This document shows, one piece after another, positions 21,760 to 32,799 of a stretch of DNA of 64,000 nucleotides (its first letter is position 1; every line of letters begins with the position of its first letter). Position numbers and translations under genes: made by a program. The notes under the pieces were generated by a model. The model was not told the origin of the DNA. It saw only the letters and a program-made list of their open reading frames with translations, and did no database searches. The DNA comes from Brachypterus glaber (taxonomy: Eukaryota; Arthropoda; Insecta; Coleoptera; Kateretidae): the NCBI GenBank assembly GCA_958510825.1, contig OY294044.1:81576895-81640894 (forward strand). The letters run 5' to 3'.

Positions 21760-21975
21760 ATAATGATTATTTTATTTATCTTTATTTACAGAAACTAATA
21801 TTTATTTTAAATCATTTTATTTTTGTTGGGGTCGTAGGAAAAATAGTGTACATAACTTGTCAGAAAGTATCTTCCTTGCATTCGAGACGTTTCGCACTCT
21901 ATGCAGAATGCTAAATATTCGCTCATGCGAAATAATTCACTTTTCGTACGCGTTTTGTAATATACTATTATACAT
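21760..21975 (+). mobile_element. MITE-like repeat ending in AATATACTATTA
   Basis: GTCGTAGGAAAAATAGTGTA, then CATAACTTGTCAGAAAGTAT, a core TTCGCTCATGCGAAATAA, and an end GTAATATACTATTA. It matches 56,320-56,470 in inverse orientation (TTATTTCGCATGAGCGAATG, GAAAGATACCTTTCGACAAG, then GACGACCCCAACAAAAATA). The ends resemble family A at 5,050-5,205, so this may be a subfamily. Confidence 0.6.
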
Positions 21976-22504
21976 TATCCAAATGAAAATTATTTAGAAA
22001 ACTTTTTTTTGCGTGGAAAAAACAAGTAATTTATAAAGAAAATATCTTTTTCGGATAGAATACTTTTTCCTAAATGAAAAGTATAACACATTCCAAACAA
22101 GTTCTGATAAAAATTTGAACTCTTTAGGTTAAATAAAACGGTCGAAAGTTATCAGGCCCACAGACAGACATGCAGACGGACAAACCATTTTTTTTAATTT
22201 CTCCACAAATTCTGAGACTAATAAGTAAAAATTAAGATTGGGTAGAAAAAAATAACATCAAGAATTTCTGACTTCGACCCGATGAAAGCACCCCCTCCTA
22301 AATATGCTAAGGGGACGTCCAAAGTATGTAACGCTTTTTTTGCCGTTTTTGACCAACCTAACCCTTTGTCACAAAGTGTCACACGGAAACTGACCCCCCT
22401 CCCCCCAATGTTATGTCACCTAAAATTTTTGTTTACAAGAAAACACAATTTTGTACCAGCCAATTTATTTAAAAATTAAAGTAAAAAGTTAAAAAACAAT
22501 AATT

Positions 22505-22800
22505 TTCTTTTTGCGAAAAACGAAATTATTTTGAAAAAGAAAATCTCAGTTTCAAAGACAATAGGGGACACTGGTCTGGAAACAATTTTTAGCTCAACTT
22601 TCATATAACCCAAGTTTTTTTTTTTCATAACTTAATTATTTAGGGCTTTAAAATATTTTTAAGACCAAATTTAAAAAAATCTATAGATGCATTTTTGAGA
22701 AATACGATTTTCATTTGTTTTAACAAAAAAAAAAGAGATATTTAAAATTATTTTAGATATTCAGATTTTACGTCAAAAAATGGTAAAAAAGTTTCTTTTT
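22505..22800 (+). repeat. dispersed direct repeat D1, copy 1
   Basis: Matches 24,560-24,838 in the same orientation: CACTGGTCTGGAAACAATTT, TTAGCTCAACTTTCA, CATAACTTAATTATTTAGGG, GCATTTTTGAGAAA, CAGATTTTACGTCAAAAAAT. The copies are about 2.04 kb apart and look more than 90 percent alike outside A/T runs. Confidence 0.8.
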
Positions 22801-22829
22801 CAAAAAATATTTTCTAGAAAAAGTCCGAG

Positions 22830-24330
22830 AAGTTCAGATTTTGTTTAACCCTTTAACTGTTCCGGTCTATATTTGTTAAGAAAACTGTCTGAGAAACTAC
22901 TTATTTTGAGAGACAAAAAAAAAGAACAAAAATTCAGCCATTCTTTTTGTACCGGGCGTGACATTTTTACACTTGAAACACAAACATCTTTCCATCTAAA
23001 ACTATATTTATTAATTATTTTTAATGTACTTGTATATTACTTGCAATAGAAACTAGTTTTATTATGTCAAGTATCATTGTAAAGCTAATTATAGCTTTCT
23101 TGCTACAGCAACTTTAAGGAGTGTATCTGGCCTAACAAGAAAAACACCAATTTCGTTAAAATTACGTTATCATCGTAAAGTTTAAGTGTAAATTTTTAAA
23201 ATTACTACAATAGTTTAAAACCTAATTTCAGGACAATACTATTATTACGTTGACAGGGGCATATTTTAAAATTTTCCTATAAAACAGTAAAAAAATCTTT
23301 AGGCCGTGAAGAGGGAGGGGAGCAGGGGAATTCACCTCGAGCCTGAGGTGTTCAAAGGGTCCTGAATACTATGGATATCTTTTTTTAACATGTTGTGGAG
23401 GGCGCGGGAGTATTTTTATAGGGGGTAACTAAGAGGGTTTCATGGATTTATGTGTTTAAATAGTGATTTTTTTTTGTATTTTTACTAAAACTAAAAAAAA
23501 AATAGGTAGTCCTTTCGTTGATGCGAGATCCTGATATTTTGAAAAAAAATGGTTGTTACTGTGTTCGAAAAGTGGCAGCTGTGTTCCCTTCTACTACCGA
23601 TCATCGGCATGTAACTAAGTTAAATCCTTGTAATGTAATATAGCTGAATTTACTAAATTGATATACATAATGCAAATTTTTATGTTTGATTTTTATGTTG
23701 GATTTTTATGTTTCCTTGTTAAATTTTGTTATTTTAAGAAATGAAATTTTTAAATCTGTAAGTCTAGAGTCTGCATTGTTTTTGTTAAGCAGAACATTAA
23801 ATAAAAAACATATATATTTATTGTTCAATAAATTTTAAGTTTACAATTTTACTATTTTATTTTTCTCGAAATAAAAATACAATTTAACAAATTGTAGATA
23901 TGTTTAGTTACTAAACTTTAGTAAACATTGTTTGCCCCACTGGGGCTTCCCCAGAATAATTTTCTTCATAATATACAGGATTTTTTATTTAAAATTAAAA
24001 TTATTTCTGGAAACGCTAAAAGTGGCAGGTTTTATAAAATAATGTCATCCTAAAATGAAACTCTTTAAAGAATCACATGTCTACTTCTTTACATTTAAAA
24101 GTTAGACACGCTTATTGAGAGTTTCGAAACGGCTGTAATTGCCTTTATTTTTTGTTTTTCGTGCCTATTTTTGAAGATAACCTGGGCAAGATTTTAGGTT
24201 GTGCTTTGGACACTTTTTGTGAAAAAAAAAAAGAGAATTATTTGACCTTTCTTTTGTTTTATTTTTTCATTTTTATATATCTTTTTTCTTTTCATACCAT
24301 ACTTAGCCCCCTTTAGTTTTTCTTGAGAAA
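22830..24330. other. intergenic, no gene seen
   Basis: No protein-like frame. The stretch at 23,560-23,640 (CAGCTGTGTTCCCTTCTACT, then ACCGATCATCGGCATG) is less AT-rich and contains a CCGATCATCGG palindrome but is not recognised. Confidence 0.4.
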
Positions 24331-24559
24331 AACAAGCCGTGAAGATATGTAATACTACGCACTCCATTATATACACTCCAATATACTATTGCATTCTCAC
24401 AAATACTTAAAAAAAAATCAACAAAATAATTTTAAAAAATCTTAAAAAAAAAAATCAATAATTTTTAAAACGAAAAACTTTTGAAAAATAATTGTTTTTT
24501 TTTTTTGAAAATTTAATCTTTTTTTAAAAAACGAAAAGTTAAAAAAAATCATTTACTTT

Positions 24560-24838
24560 TTTCGAAAAACGAAATAATTTAAAAAAATCTCAATTTCAAA
24601 AACAATAGAGCACACTGGTCTGGAAACAATTTTTAGCTCAACTTTCAAAACCCAAGTTTTTTTTCATAACTTAATTATTTAGGGATTTAACATCTTTTTA
24701 AAACCAAATTTAAAAAAAATCTATCCATGCATTTTTGAGAAAAACGATTTTCATTTGTTTTAACAAAAAAAAAGAGATATTTAAAATTATTTTAGATATT
24801 CAGATTTTACGTCAAAAAATGACAAAAAAGTTTTTATG
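24560..24838 (+). repeat. dispersed direct repeat D1, copy 2
   Basis: Partner of 22,505-22,800. It lies inside family E copy 1, so either E captured it or D1 is an older piece of the E interior left outside at copy 1. Confidence 0.8.
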
Positions 24839-24916
24839 GATGTTTGAGCTAAATCTCTTTTTAAGGGCATTTTTAAAATATTTATCACTTTATACATCAG
24901 ATTGACCTGAAATTTT

Positions 24917-25477
24917 TACTGTAGTATAGAACCAATAAATGTTAACATTAAACGTTTTATTAAAATTAACTTGTTGACCAGGGGCGTAGATAATGGGTAG
25001 ATATCTCTAAAACGGTAAGTCCGTCCCTGGTTAAACATTTGTTTGTTTATGTCATAAAATAATAATATTTATTGGTTGCATACTAGTAAAAATTTCAAGT
25101 CAATAAGTTAAACATTTCCTAAGTTATAAAAAAATGAAAAATTTTGAAATTTTAATTTAATAATAAGTTTTTTTAGATTTTTTTTTTTAAATATATTTCA
25201 TTTGTTTTGACAAAAAATATGAGATTTCAAAATTTAAGGGGCATTTTAAGGATATTATTCACTTCATAACTTAGGAACGGCTTAACTTATTGACTTAAAA
25301 TTTTTACTGTAGTATGCAACCAATAAACATTATTATTTTATGACATAAACAAATAAATGTTTAACCAGGGACGGACTTACCGTTTTAGAGATATCTACCC
25401 ATTATCTACGCCCCTGGTCAACAAGTTAATTTTAATAAAACGTTTAATGTTAACATTTATTGGTTCTATACTACAGT
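24917..25477. repeat. long near-perfect palindrome
   Basis: 24,917-25,135 is inverted at 25,262-25,477 with only a few differences. Shared segments include TTTACTGTAGTATAGAACCA, AACATTAAACGTTTTATT, CTTGTTGACCAGGGGCGTAG, ATAATGGGTAGATATCTC and CCGTCCCTGGTTAAACATTT. Arms of about 215 bp surround a 125-bp A/T-rich centre. No frame. High arm identity implies a recent inverted duplication or ongoing gene conversion. Confidence 0.85.
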
Positions 25478-25913
25478 AAATACTTAAAAAAAAAATATTT
25501 AAAAAAAATAACAAAAAAAAGTACATACTGTATAATATTATTCTAGAGCTTAAAAAAAATAACAAAAAAAAGTACATTTAAAAAAAAGATCTTTTTTGAA
25601 AAACAAAAAAAAAAAACGTTTAAAAAAAGTTTCCAAAATAGCTTTTTTTTACAGTTTTTTAATTTTTTTTATTAAAATTTATTTTTGCGAAAAAACGAAA
25701 AAAAAAAAAGTTTTTCTAAAAAAACTACCTACCGTACAATATAATTATTCTAGCGCTGGCGCTGTGAATAATATAATAATGGAGAGTTGTGTCTATCAAA
25801 ATAAACTGCGCTCTTGAATAAAATAGTGAACAATTTTAATATTCTGTAGTCCAGTCGAATTGCACAAAAAATACCCTTACTTGTAAAAACTTTGTACCTA
25901 CTAGTAGTGCTGA

Positions 25914-26045
25914 ATCATGTATTTGATGACGGATCCAAGGATCCAAATAATGTTTCTCGGTCGCATGCCGGTATTATGAATAGAGGCGTGAGCCGAGATT
26001 CATAACAGGATAAGACCCAGATATTTCTCGTTCTTGAATCATACG
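25914..26045. mobile_element. MITE family C, copy 1
   Basis: GATCCAAGGATCCAAATAAT, then GTTTCTCGGTCGCATGCCGG, ATGAATAGAGGCGTGAGCCG, AGATTCATAAC and CAGATATTTCTCGTTC. The same series occurs at 53,785-53,912 and its first half at 57,024-57,100. It abuts the right end of family E copy 2. Confidence 0.6.
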
Positions 26046-26394
26046 TTATTATATTGTTCACAGCGCCAGCTCTAGAATAATATTATACAGTAGTTTCGAA
26101 TTTTCAAAAATATTCAAAAATCGTCCTAGATATAAATTTGTTTCATGAAAAAATAAGCAACTTTTTTTTTCAAATATCCGTCTGTCCGTCCGTCCGTCTG
26201 ATGTCGATTTTTGTAGACACGATAACTCAAGAACGAATTATCCGATAGTATTATTATGTTTTTCAAAGCAATCCCCCCAAAAACAAAAAAGTTATGGGGG
26301 TTAAACTTTTTAAAAAATCGAAAAATGCTGAAAGAAAATTGCGATTAACTTAATTTTTCAGGAAAAATTACTTTTATTATAAGGATCAATTCTA

Positions 26395-27989
26395 CGAAAG
26401 CATAGAAGGGCCATGCAGAATTTCACAACTTGCAATTAACTAATTGCAAGTTGTGAACTGACAATTAGCTTAATTGCATGTTGCAACTGTCAATTAGCAC
26501 TAATTGCAAGTTGACAACTTGCAATTAATTAATTGCAAGTTGTGAACTGACAATTAGCTTAATTGCAAGTTGACAACTGTCAATTAGTACTAATTGCAAG
26601 TTCACAACTTGCAATTAAATAATTGCAAGTTGTGAACTGACAATTAGCTTAATTGCATGTGGCAACTGTCAATTAGCACTAAGTGCAAGTTGACAACTTG
26701 CAATTAACTAATTGCAAGTTGTGAACTGAGAATTAGCTTAATTGCATGTTGCAACTGTCAATTAGCACTAATTGCAAGTTGACAACTTGCAATTAATTAA
26801 TTGCAAGTTGTGAACTGACAATTAGCTTAATTGCAAGTTGTAACTGTCAGTTAGTACTAATTGCAAGTTCACAACTTGCAATTAACTAAGTGCAAGTTGT
26901 GAACTGACAATTAGCTTAATTGCATGTGGCAACTGTCAATTAGCACTAAGTGCAAGTTGACAACTTGCAATTAACTAATTGCAAGTTGCGAACTGAGAAT
27001 TAGCTTAATTGCATGTTGCAACTATCAATTAGCACTAATTGCAAGTTGACAACTTGCAATTAACTAATTGCAAGTTGTGAACCGACAATAAGCTTAATTG
27101 CATGTGGCAACTGTCAATTAGCACTAATTGCAAGTTGACAACTTGCAATTAAATAATTGCAAGTTGTGAACTGACAATTAGCTTAATTGCATGTGGCAAC
27201 TGTCAATTAGCACTAAGTGCAAGTTGACAACTTGCAATTAACTAATTGCAAGTTGTGAACTGAGAATTAGCTTAAAAGCATGTTGCAACTGTCAATTAGC
27301 ACTAATTGCAAGTTGACAACTTGCAATTAATTAATTGCAAGTTGTGAACTGACAATTAGCTTAATTGCAAGTTGTAACTGTCAGTTAGTACTAATTGCAA
27401 GTTCACAACTTGCAATTAACTAAGTACAAGTTGTGAACTGACAATTAGCTTAATTGCATGTGGCAACTGTCAATTAGCACTAAGTGCAAGTTGACAACTT
27501 GCAATTAACTAATTGCAAGTTGTGAACTGAGAATTAGCTTAATTGCATGTTGCAACTGTCAATTAGCACTAATTGCAAGTTGAAAACTTGCAATTAATTA
27601 ATTGCAAGTTGTGAACTGACAATTAGCTTAATTGCATGTTGCAACTGTCAATTAGCACTAATTGCAAGTTGACAACTTGCAATTAATTAATTGCAAGTTG
27701 TGAACTGACAATTAGCTTAATTGCAAGTTGACAACTGTCAATTAGTACTAATTACAAGTTCACAACTTGCAATTAACTAATTGCAAGTTGTGAACCGACA
27801 ATTAGCTTAATTGCATGTGGCAACTGTCAATTAGCACTAAGTGCAAGTTGACAACTTGCAATTAACTAATTGCAAGTTGTGAACTGACAATTAGCTTAGT
27901 TGCAAGTTGCAACTGTCAGTTAGTACTAATTGCAAGTTTACAACTTGCAATTATACAAAAAAATTCTGCGTGGCCCTTCTATGCTTTCG
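26395..27989. mobile_element. TIR element filled with 89-bp satellite
   Basis: TA (26,393-26,394) and TA (27,990-27,991) flank 28-bp inverted ends with one mismatch: CGAAAGCATAGAAGGGCC then A(T/C)GCAGAATT. The ends are only 20-35 bp from the satellite, which fills nearly all of the 1,595 bp. There is no coding frame. TA duplication fits Tc1/mariner-type mobilisation in trans. The insertion sits inside family E copy 2, so it is younger than that copy. A TIR element whose interior is an ordered satellite array is unusual. Confidence 0.85.
26423..27955. repeat. 89-bp satellite, 17 monomers, trimeric order
   Basis: TTGTGAACTG recurs at 26,451, 26,540, 26,630, 26,719, 26,808 and 26,897 and so on, a period of 89-90 bp. 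Each monomer contains a near-perfect 38-bp palindrome centred on TTGCAATTAACTAATTGCAA. Three monomer types differ at linked sites: A (GCATGTTGC, AGCACTAATTGC), B (GCAAGTTG, AGTACTAATTGC, TTCACAAC) and C (GCATGTGGC, AGCACTAAGTGC). The order reads A B C A B C A C' C A B C A A B C B, i.e. a 267-bp higher-order unit with a few slips. Not a CRISPR array: there are no unique spacers. Confidence 0.92.
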
Positions 27990-28179
27990 TACAATATACC
28001 ATTTACTGTGAATAATATATAATGGAGTGGGTAGCATTACATATCTTCACAGCTTGTTTTTTATTCCGGTTAGAATATTTTTCTGGTTGGGCTCACTAAG
28101 TACATTATTTCCGCTATATTTTTAAAATAAAATTTTTTGTTTGGGTGTTATTTTTTATATTATTGTAGGGGAAATTATA

Positions 28180-28277
28180 GATTACTACTAGAGTCACTTC
28201 ATCTAAGTATGAAGAAAAAAACGAAAACCAGAGCAAAAACAGACCAAGTAGAGATGAAGTGACCCTAATTACTACTG
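28180..28277. mobile_element. small MITE, GTCACTTCATCT arms
   Basis: GAGTCACTTCATCT on the left is inverted on the right (AGATGAAGTGACCC), with ATTACTACT outside both arms. About 98 bp, no coding capacity. Confidence 0.55.
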
Positions 28278-28279
28278 CG

Positions 28280-29520
28280 CTATTTAAAATACTTTATTTT
28301 AGGTAATAGAACCATTTGACTGGACTTGTAGTAAATTTAGGTAAATATTTGATAAGACTCGAACAGACTTGTTAAAAAATCATTCTTATCATATTTACCT
28401 ATAAAATACAGAACCGGAAGTTATAATTATTGGTTTACCGTCAACCAAAAATCCTTCCTTTTCAAGGATAAGTAATTTAAACTTTTTTAATCTCCTTTTT
28501 AATCTTATAAATCTTATTTAAATACAAGGACATGATCCCTTAATTAGCTTTTAATGTTTTGTTAAATTTGAGGTTAAATGATTAACCATAAGATCTACTA
28601 AAAATAACATTTTAATATGGCAGATATATTCAGGGGCGTACCGAAGGAACATTAGGCAAAATTAAACAAAATTTTCCAATTGTTTAAAATTTATTCATCA
28701 CTTCTCCAGATATGGAAAAAAATTGTGGACGTGTCACCACCCCTCCCCAATGCCCTTCTTATTGGAATCTTTAAATTCTTTTAACTTCCAAATGGAAATA
28801 CCAACCACAATACTATTGTAAGTATTTCTGAAACTCAAAGCTACTAACCTGACGTTACTAACTTCTTCTCAACTTAGTTGGGAAGTCTAACTTGGAATTT
28901 CCAATTCGGAAATATCAACGGAAGCAATAACTTAAAAATTTTAGCTTGGCATTCCCAAGTTAGGTGGTAATCTAATTTTTGAATACCAATATAGGTGGAA
29001 AGTATAACTTGGAATTTTCATCCTATAAATACTAACTATAGTATTTCCAAAAAAGGTAGGTATATATTTTTTAAACCTTCCGGCTTGTAAACATTCTTTA
29101 CTATGGTAACGCAAAATGTTTTGATAAAAATATATTTTTTGCATATAAAACAACTCAAAAAACAATTAAAAAAAATTATTCTTTTCACCAACGCAAGAAT
29201 TTCTCCGGGAAAAGTAATATTTACTTTAACCAAACAAATATTTATATTAACTATTTTTTTGGCAGTTAATAATTAGTTGTTTTCAATTGGTTAATGTAAC
29301 TTTTAACTTCTCTCCCAGTAGTGCGAAAATAAAATCCTATGGAAATCTGATCCACCTTCATCATACTGACACCGAAAAAACAAATTTTTACAAACGAAAA
29401 CGTGTTAAAACCTGAATTAATATCTGCAGTTTCATTCTGATAAGAAAATAAAATTTAGCTTACAATTCAAAATTCTAGACTGCAGCTATAAGCAGAAATG
29501 AAGTAATGGGAGCTCTACAA
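28280..29520. other. intergenic, no gene seen
   Basis: Loose repetition of short motifs such as AACTTGGAATTTCCAA / CTTGGCATTCCCAAG and AATACCAA lies at 28,790-29,030, possibly a decayed minisatellite. No coding frame. Confidence 0.4.
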
Positions 29521-29526
29521 AAAGAC

Positions 29527-30202
29527 ACGGCTTTTCTCAAAAACTTAAAGAGATTATCAAATTCTGCGAAAACCATCTTAAATAGGACAACTCAAACTAT
29601 CTTTTAGCATATATTTGATACTTTCAGCTCTTAAAATGTGGGCAGGGGATTAGGGGGAAATTTTAATTAATGGAAAGGGGGGTCGTGTGATACATCATTT
29701 TAAAGCTTATTAAATTCTCCATTTAATTATATATTTTTTATTTTTTAAAAATTTTTTTTTTGGGTTTAAAATAGGGTTGAAAATGGTTATTTTTATCAAA
29801 ATTACTCTAAAAAAAAATAAACAATTTTTGAAAAGTTACGTATTTTATGATGAAAAAACTTAAATTATACTTTTAAACTAATTTTAATTTACATAAATAA
29901 AAATTTACAAACATAACTTAAAAAATCGCATTTTTTAGCACAAAAAATTAAAGAATCAATTTTTTTTTAATTAAAAAATATACAATCCAATAGAGAATTT
30001 TATTTGCTTTAAAAAGATGTATCACACAACCCCCTTTTCCATTTAACCCCCTTCCTGCCCCCCTGCCCACATTTTAAGAGCTGAAAGTATTAAATATATG
30101 CTAAAACATAGTTTAAGCTGTCTAACTTAAGATGGTTTTCGCAGAACTTGATTTAGTTTTCGAGAAAATCGCTAGGTAAATAGAGTTGGGACACCCTGTA
30201 TA
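29527..30202. mobile_element. palindromic MITE family P, copy 1 (long arms)
   Basis: The left arm at about 29,560-29,725 (TCTGCGAAAACCATCTTAAA, GCATATATTTGATACTTTC, GAAAGGGGGGTCGTGTGATA) is inverted at about 29,990-30,155. The interior shares a module with other elements (see the 57,189 and 40,035 entries). The outer ends differ from the 57,189 copy: the right end reads GTTGGGACACCCTGTATA. 676 bp, no reading frame. Confidence 0.7.
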
Positions 30203-30363
30203 TAACAATTACTTAATTACATTTTTTCCTACACTTTATAATTATATGTGAAATAGCTTCTGGTTTCCATAAAACTAAGGTACAATGGTCTCGTGGGTTA
30301 GTGCATTTAACATGTCTTATATTAATAATTATACAATAAATATGGGAAAATAATAAATATAGA

Positions 30364-30978
30364 ACAAGGCGTAAAGATATGTAATGCTACGCATTCCATT
30401 ATATACTATTAACAGTAAATGATATATTGCATTTTCCCAAATATGTACTTAAAAAATATTTTAAAAATTTTTTTGAATATCTTTTTTTTAACAACATAAT
30501 TAAAAAAACAACAACAAAAATTTAATAAAAATGTCAAAAAAAAAATCTAAAAAAAATCAACAATTCTTTTACTATTTTATTTTACAAAAAACGAAGAAAT
30601 TAATAAAGACTTTTCAGAAAATTATAGTTTTTATTTTTTTTTTTATTTAATCCCCAACAACATTTTTATTTTGGGAACGATTATTTTTAAAAATAATAGG
30701 AATCTTTCCCTTATACCACTTGATTTTTCCTAAAAGTTTTGAGTCGATCGGATAACTCATTCTTGAGTTATCGTGTCCACAAAAATCGTGACATCGCGAT
30801 GTCATCGATGCATCGGACTGACGGACGGACTGACAGACATTTGCAGAGTTTCTTATTGTTCCATGAAACACATTTGTATCCAAGAATTTTTTTTCTAGGA
30901 TTTTTTTTGGCGATTTTGGGAAATTCGAAGCTACCGTATAATACTATTCTAGCGCTTGCGCTGTGAATAGTATAATAA
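30364..30978 (+). mobile_element. family E element, copy 3
   Basis: Left end ACAAGGCGTAAAGATATGTA, then ATGCTACGCATTCCATTATA; right end ACTATTCTAGCGCTTGCGCT, then GTGAATAGTATAATAA. The interior has the shared GGATAACTCATTCTTGAGTT, GACGGACGGACTGACAGAC and CATGAAACACATTTG motifs. Overlapping open frames of 75-81 codons on both strands lie in this repeat and are not genes. Confidence 0.75.
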
Positions 30979-31149
30979 TATAGAGATGGGAAGATTTGGT
31001 GTGATCCCCACACAGTTTTTTTTAATATTTAATTTTAAACTATAAATGTACTCTGCAAAAAAGTCTACCGCTTTTTTTTAGGGGGGAGCTTTAGGTCTGT
31101 TTTGGAAGCATGTGAAAAGTAAGGGTCCAATACTGTTTTAACTAAAAAT

Positions 31150-31700
31150 ACACTGCCCAGTAAAAGAACTTTCCCATTTTTCACTTCCGAGCGTGATATG
31201 GATTTTTTATTATCAGATCTACTTTTAGCAACCTTAAAAATATACCAATTTTCACGAAAACTATCCCCCGCCTCTTAGGGGGTGGAGTTTGGTGGAGAAT
31301 TTTTTTATTATCAGATTCACTTTCAACAAAAGCCCAATATACCAATTTTCACTTAAACTACCCCCGCCCCTTTGGGGTGGAGTTAGAATTTTTTTATAAT
31401 CATATTCACTTTCAGCAACCTCAAAAACCCCAATATACCAATTTTCACAAAAAAACTACCCCCCACCCCTCAGGGGGTGGATTTAGATTTTTTTTATTAT
31501 CAGATTTACTTTCAGCAACCTCAAAAACCCCAATATACCAGTTTTCACAAAAACTACCCCCACCCCTCAGGGGGTGAAATTAGAAAAAATTTATTATCAT
31601 ATTCATATTCGTCTACCCCAAAAAACCCTATACACCAATTTTGAAGAAAATATTGAAAAAATTTAAAAAATATTTACCCCCTCATCCCCTCGAGCACCCC
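31150..31700 (+). repeat. minisatellite S, array 1, with CACTGCCCAG lead
   Basis: After a lead sequence (CACTGCCCAGTAAAAGAACT, TTCCCATTTTTCAC) come about 5-6 units of 90-100 bp: TTATTATCAGATTCACTTTC, AGCAACCTCAAAAACCCCAA, TATACCAATTTTCACnAAAA, CTACCCCC...CCTCAGGGGGTGGA. Later units drift towards CATATTCGTC(G/T)ACCCC. The 66-codon frame at 31,377 is made of the repeat. Confidence 0.88.
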
Positions 31701-31827
31701 CAAAAACTTCATAACACACCAACATTTGATATTATTTGTATTACATTAGACTGCATGAATACCTTTTTTAAATTCTTTACCTTCTTAGCTCATTTGGCCA
31801 AACTGGGTAGGAGTTAATTAAACCATT

Positions 31828-32789
31828 GCACAGAGGGCCAGGGAAAAAAAAAGTGGACAAAATTCTGAATTTTTGCATACGGCTATTTTTGATACCGCTG
31901 GTTTCGAATAAAATAATGAAAAAATTAAAAAAAAAAATTCGCGCCAGGTCCAAATTTTTTTTTTTCGATCTTTATAAAAATGTGTCAAATGTCTTTTTTT
32001 GATTATGTTTATGTAGACCAATGTTCATAACCTAAAAATTCAAAATGGCGGAGTCAATATGACTCATCGGTTTTTGAACCTTTACTGTATTTGCACGAAA
32101 TTAGGGCTAATTTTTTTTGAAATGTCGTCAGTTTTGGAGAAATACTTAAAATTAAAGCACTTAATACGAAAAATATATAATCAAACTTAAAAATTTATTT
32201 AATCCCCTATTTTTGTGAAAATCTTTATTTCAAGATATTATGCCATCTGTAAAATAAACTATTTTTTTTTAATCATAGAATATGTACTTAAGTATCATCA
32301 GATATGTCTAAAAATATATTACATAATTAGTAAAGTGTCTGTATCGTAATATAAAGGAACTAGAAACGTGAAAATAGTAACTATCAGTTTAAATCATAAA
32401 TTTAAAAAATATATATCCTTTTGTTAAGTGTGCCTTTGGAGATTTTTCCTATAGTAATATTATTCTATGGAAAAAAAAGTTGCGGATTTTTTGCGTAACA
32501 CAGAGAAAAATAATAAAGTTTTTTATATACGTATTTTTTACGTAGATATTAACAACAGGTTAATGGTAATCCAATAATTTTGGCTTAACGCACGAAATGT
32601 TTGATAAAATTAAACCTTATATTTTTTTAATTAAACTTTATTTTTATAATACCATGGACCACCCTAGTGGCGCGGAATTTTTTTTTTTTTAATTTTTTCA
32701 TTATTTTATTCGAAATCAGCGGTATCAAAAATAGCCGTATGCAAAAATTCAGAATTTCGTCCACTTTTTTTTTCCCTGGCCCTCTGTGC
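31828..32789. mobile_element. long-TIR element, GCACAGAGGGCCAGGG ends
   Basis: Inverted arms of about 115 bp start GCACAGAGGGCCAGGG, continue through GTGGAC, TTTTTGCATACGGCTATTTT, TGATACCGCTG and TTCGAATAAAATAATG, and end at GCGCCA. Only a handful of differences separate the arms. ATT lies on both outer sides (31,825-31,827 and 32,790-32,792), a possible 3-bp target duplication. The 700-bp interior has no transposase frame; an ATGGCGGAGTCAATATGACTC stretch is short and not gene-like. Confidence 0.85.
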
Positions 32790-32799
32790 ATTGTTATAG

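Larger units (their letters stand above)
24331..25780 (+). mobile_element. family E element, copy 1
   Basis: Left end AACAAGCCGTGAAGATATGT, then AATACTACGCACTCCATTAT; right end CTAGCGCTGGCGCTGTGAAT, then AATATAATAAT. Both ends recur in four other copies in this window. The interior is A-rich, contains repeat D1 copy 2 (24,560-24,838) and a long palindrome (24,917-25,477), and has no coding frame. Copies range from about 450 to 1,450 bp, so internal length varies and the family is non-autonomous. Confidence 0.7.
26046..28060 (-). mobile_element. family E element, copy 2, interrupted
   Basis: Inverse orientation: right end GTTATTATATTGTTCACAGC at 26,045, left end as CATTACATATCTTCACAGCT, then TGTT, finishing at about 28,060. 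Inside are the GTCCGTCCGTCCGTCTG / GATAACTCAAGAACG motifs and the CAATCCCCCCAAAAAC and GTTATGGGGGTTAAAC stretch shared with copies 3, 4 and 5. The element is split by the satellite-bearing element at 26,395-27,989; removing that leaves about 420 bp, close to copy 5. Confidence 0.75.

Noticed and set aside
24331..25780. Family E as a Helitron
   Set aside because: A hairpin near the right end and asymmetric tips are suggestive, but no 5' TC, no CTRR 3' end and no A|T insertion site could be shown.
25395..25817. Lys/Phe-rich open frames
   Set aside because: Made of A and T homopolymers in family E copy 1; no protein-like pattern.
26423..27955. Regular repeats that superficially look like a CRISPR array
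   Set aside because: The repeats are contiguous 89-bp monomers with no unique spacers, there are no cas-like genes, and the sequence context is eukaryotic.
30647..31013. Overlapping open frames on both strands
   Set aside because: They lie wholly inside family E copy 3 in a palindromic stretch (GTCCGTCC / GGACGGAC), which produces stop-free readings both ways.
31377..31577. Open frame with QQPQKPQYTNFHKK reading
   Set aside because: It is a read-through of minisatellite S; the same reading recurs at 52,129-52,606 in the second array.
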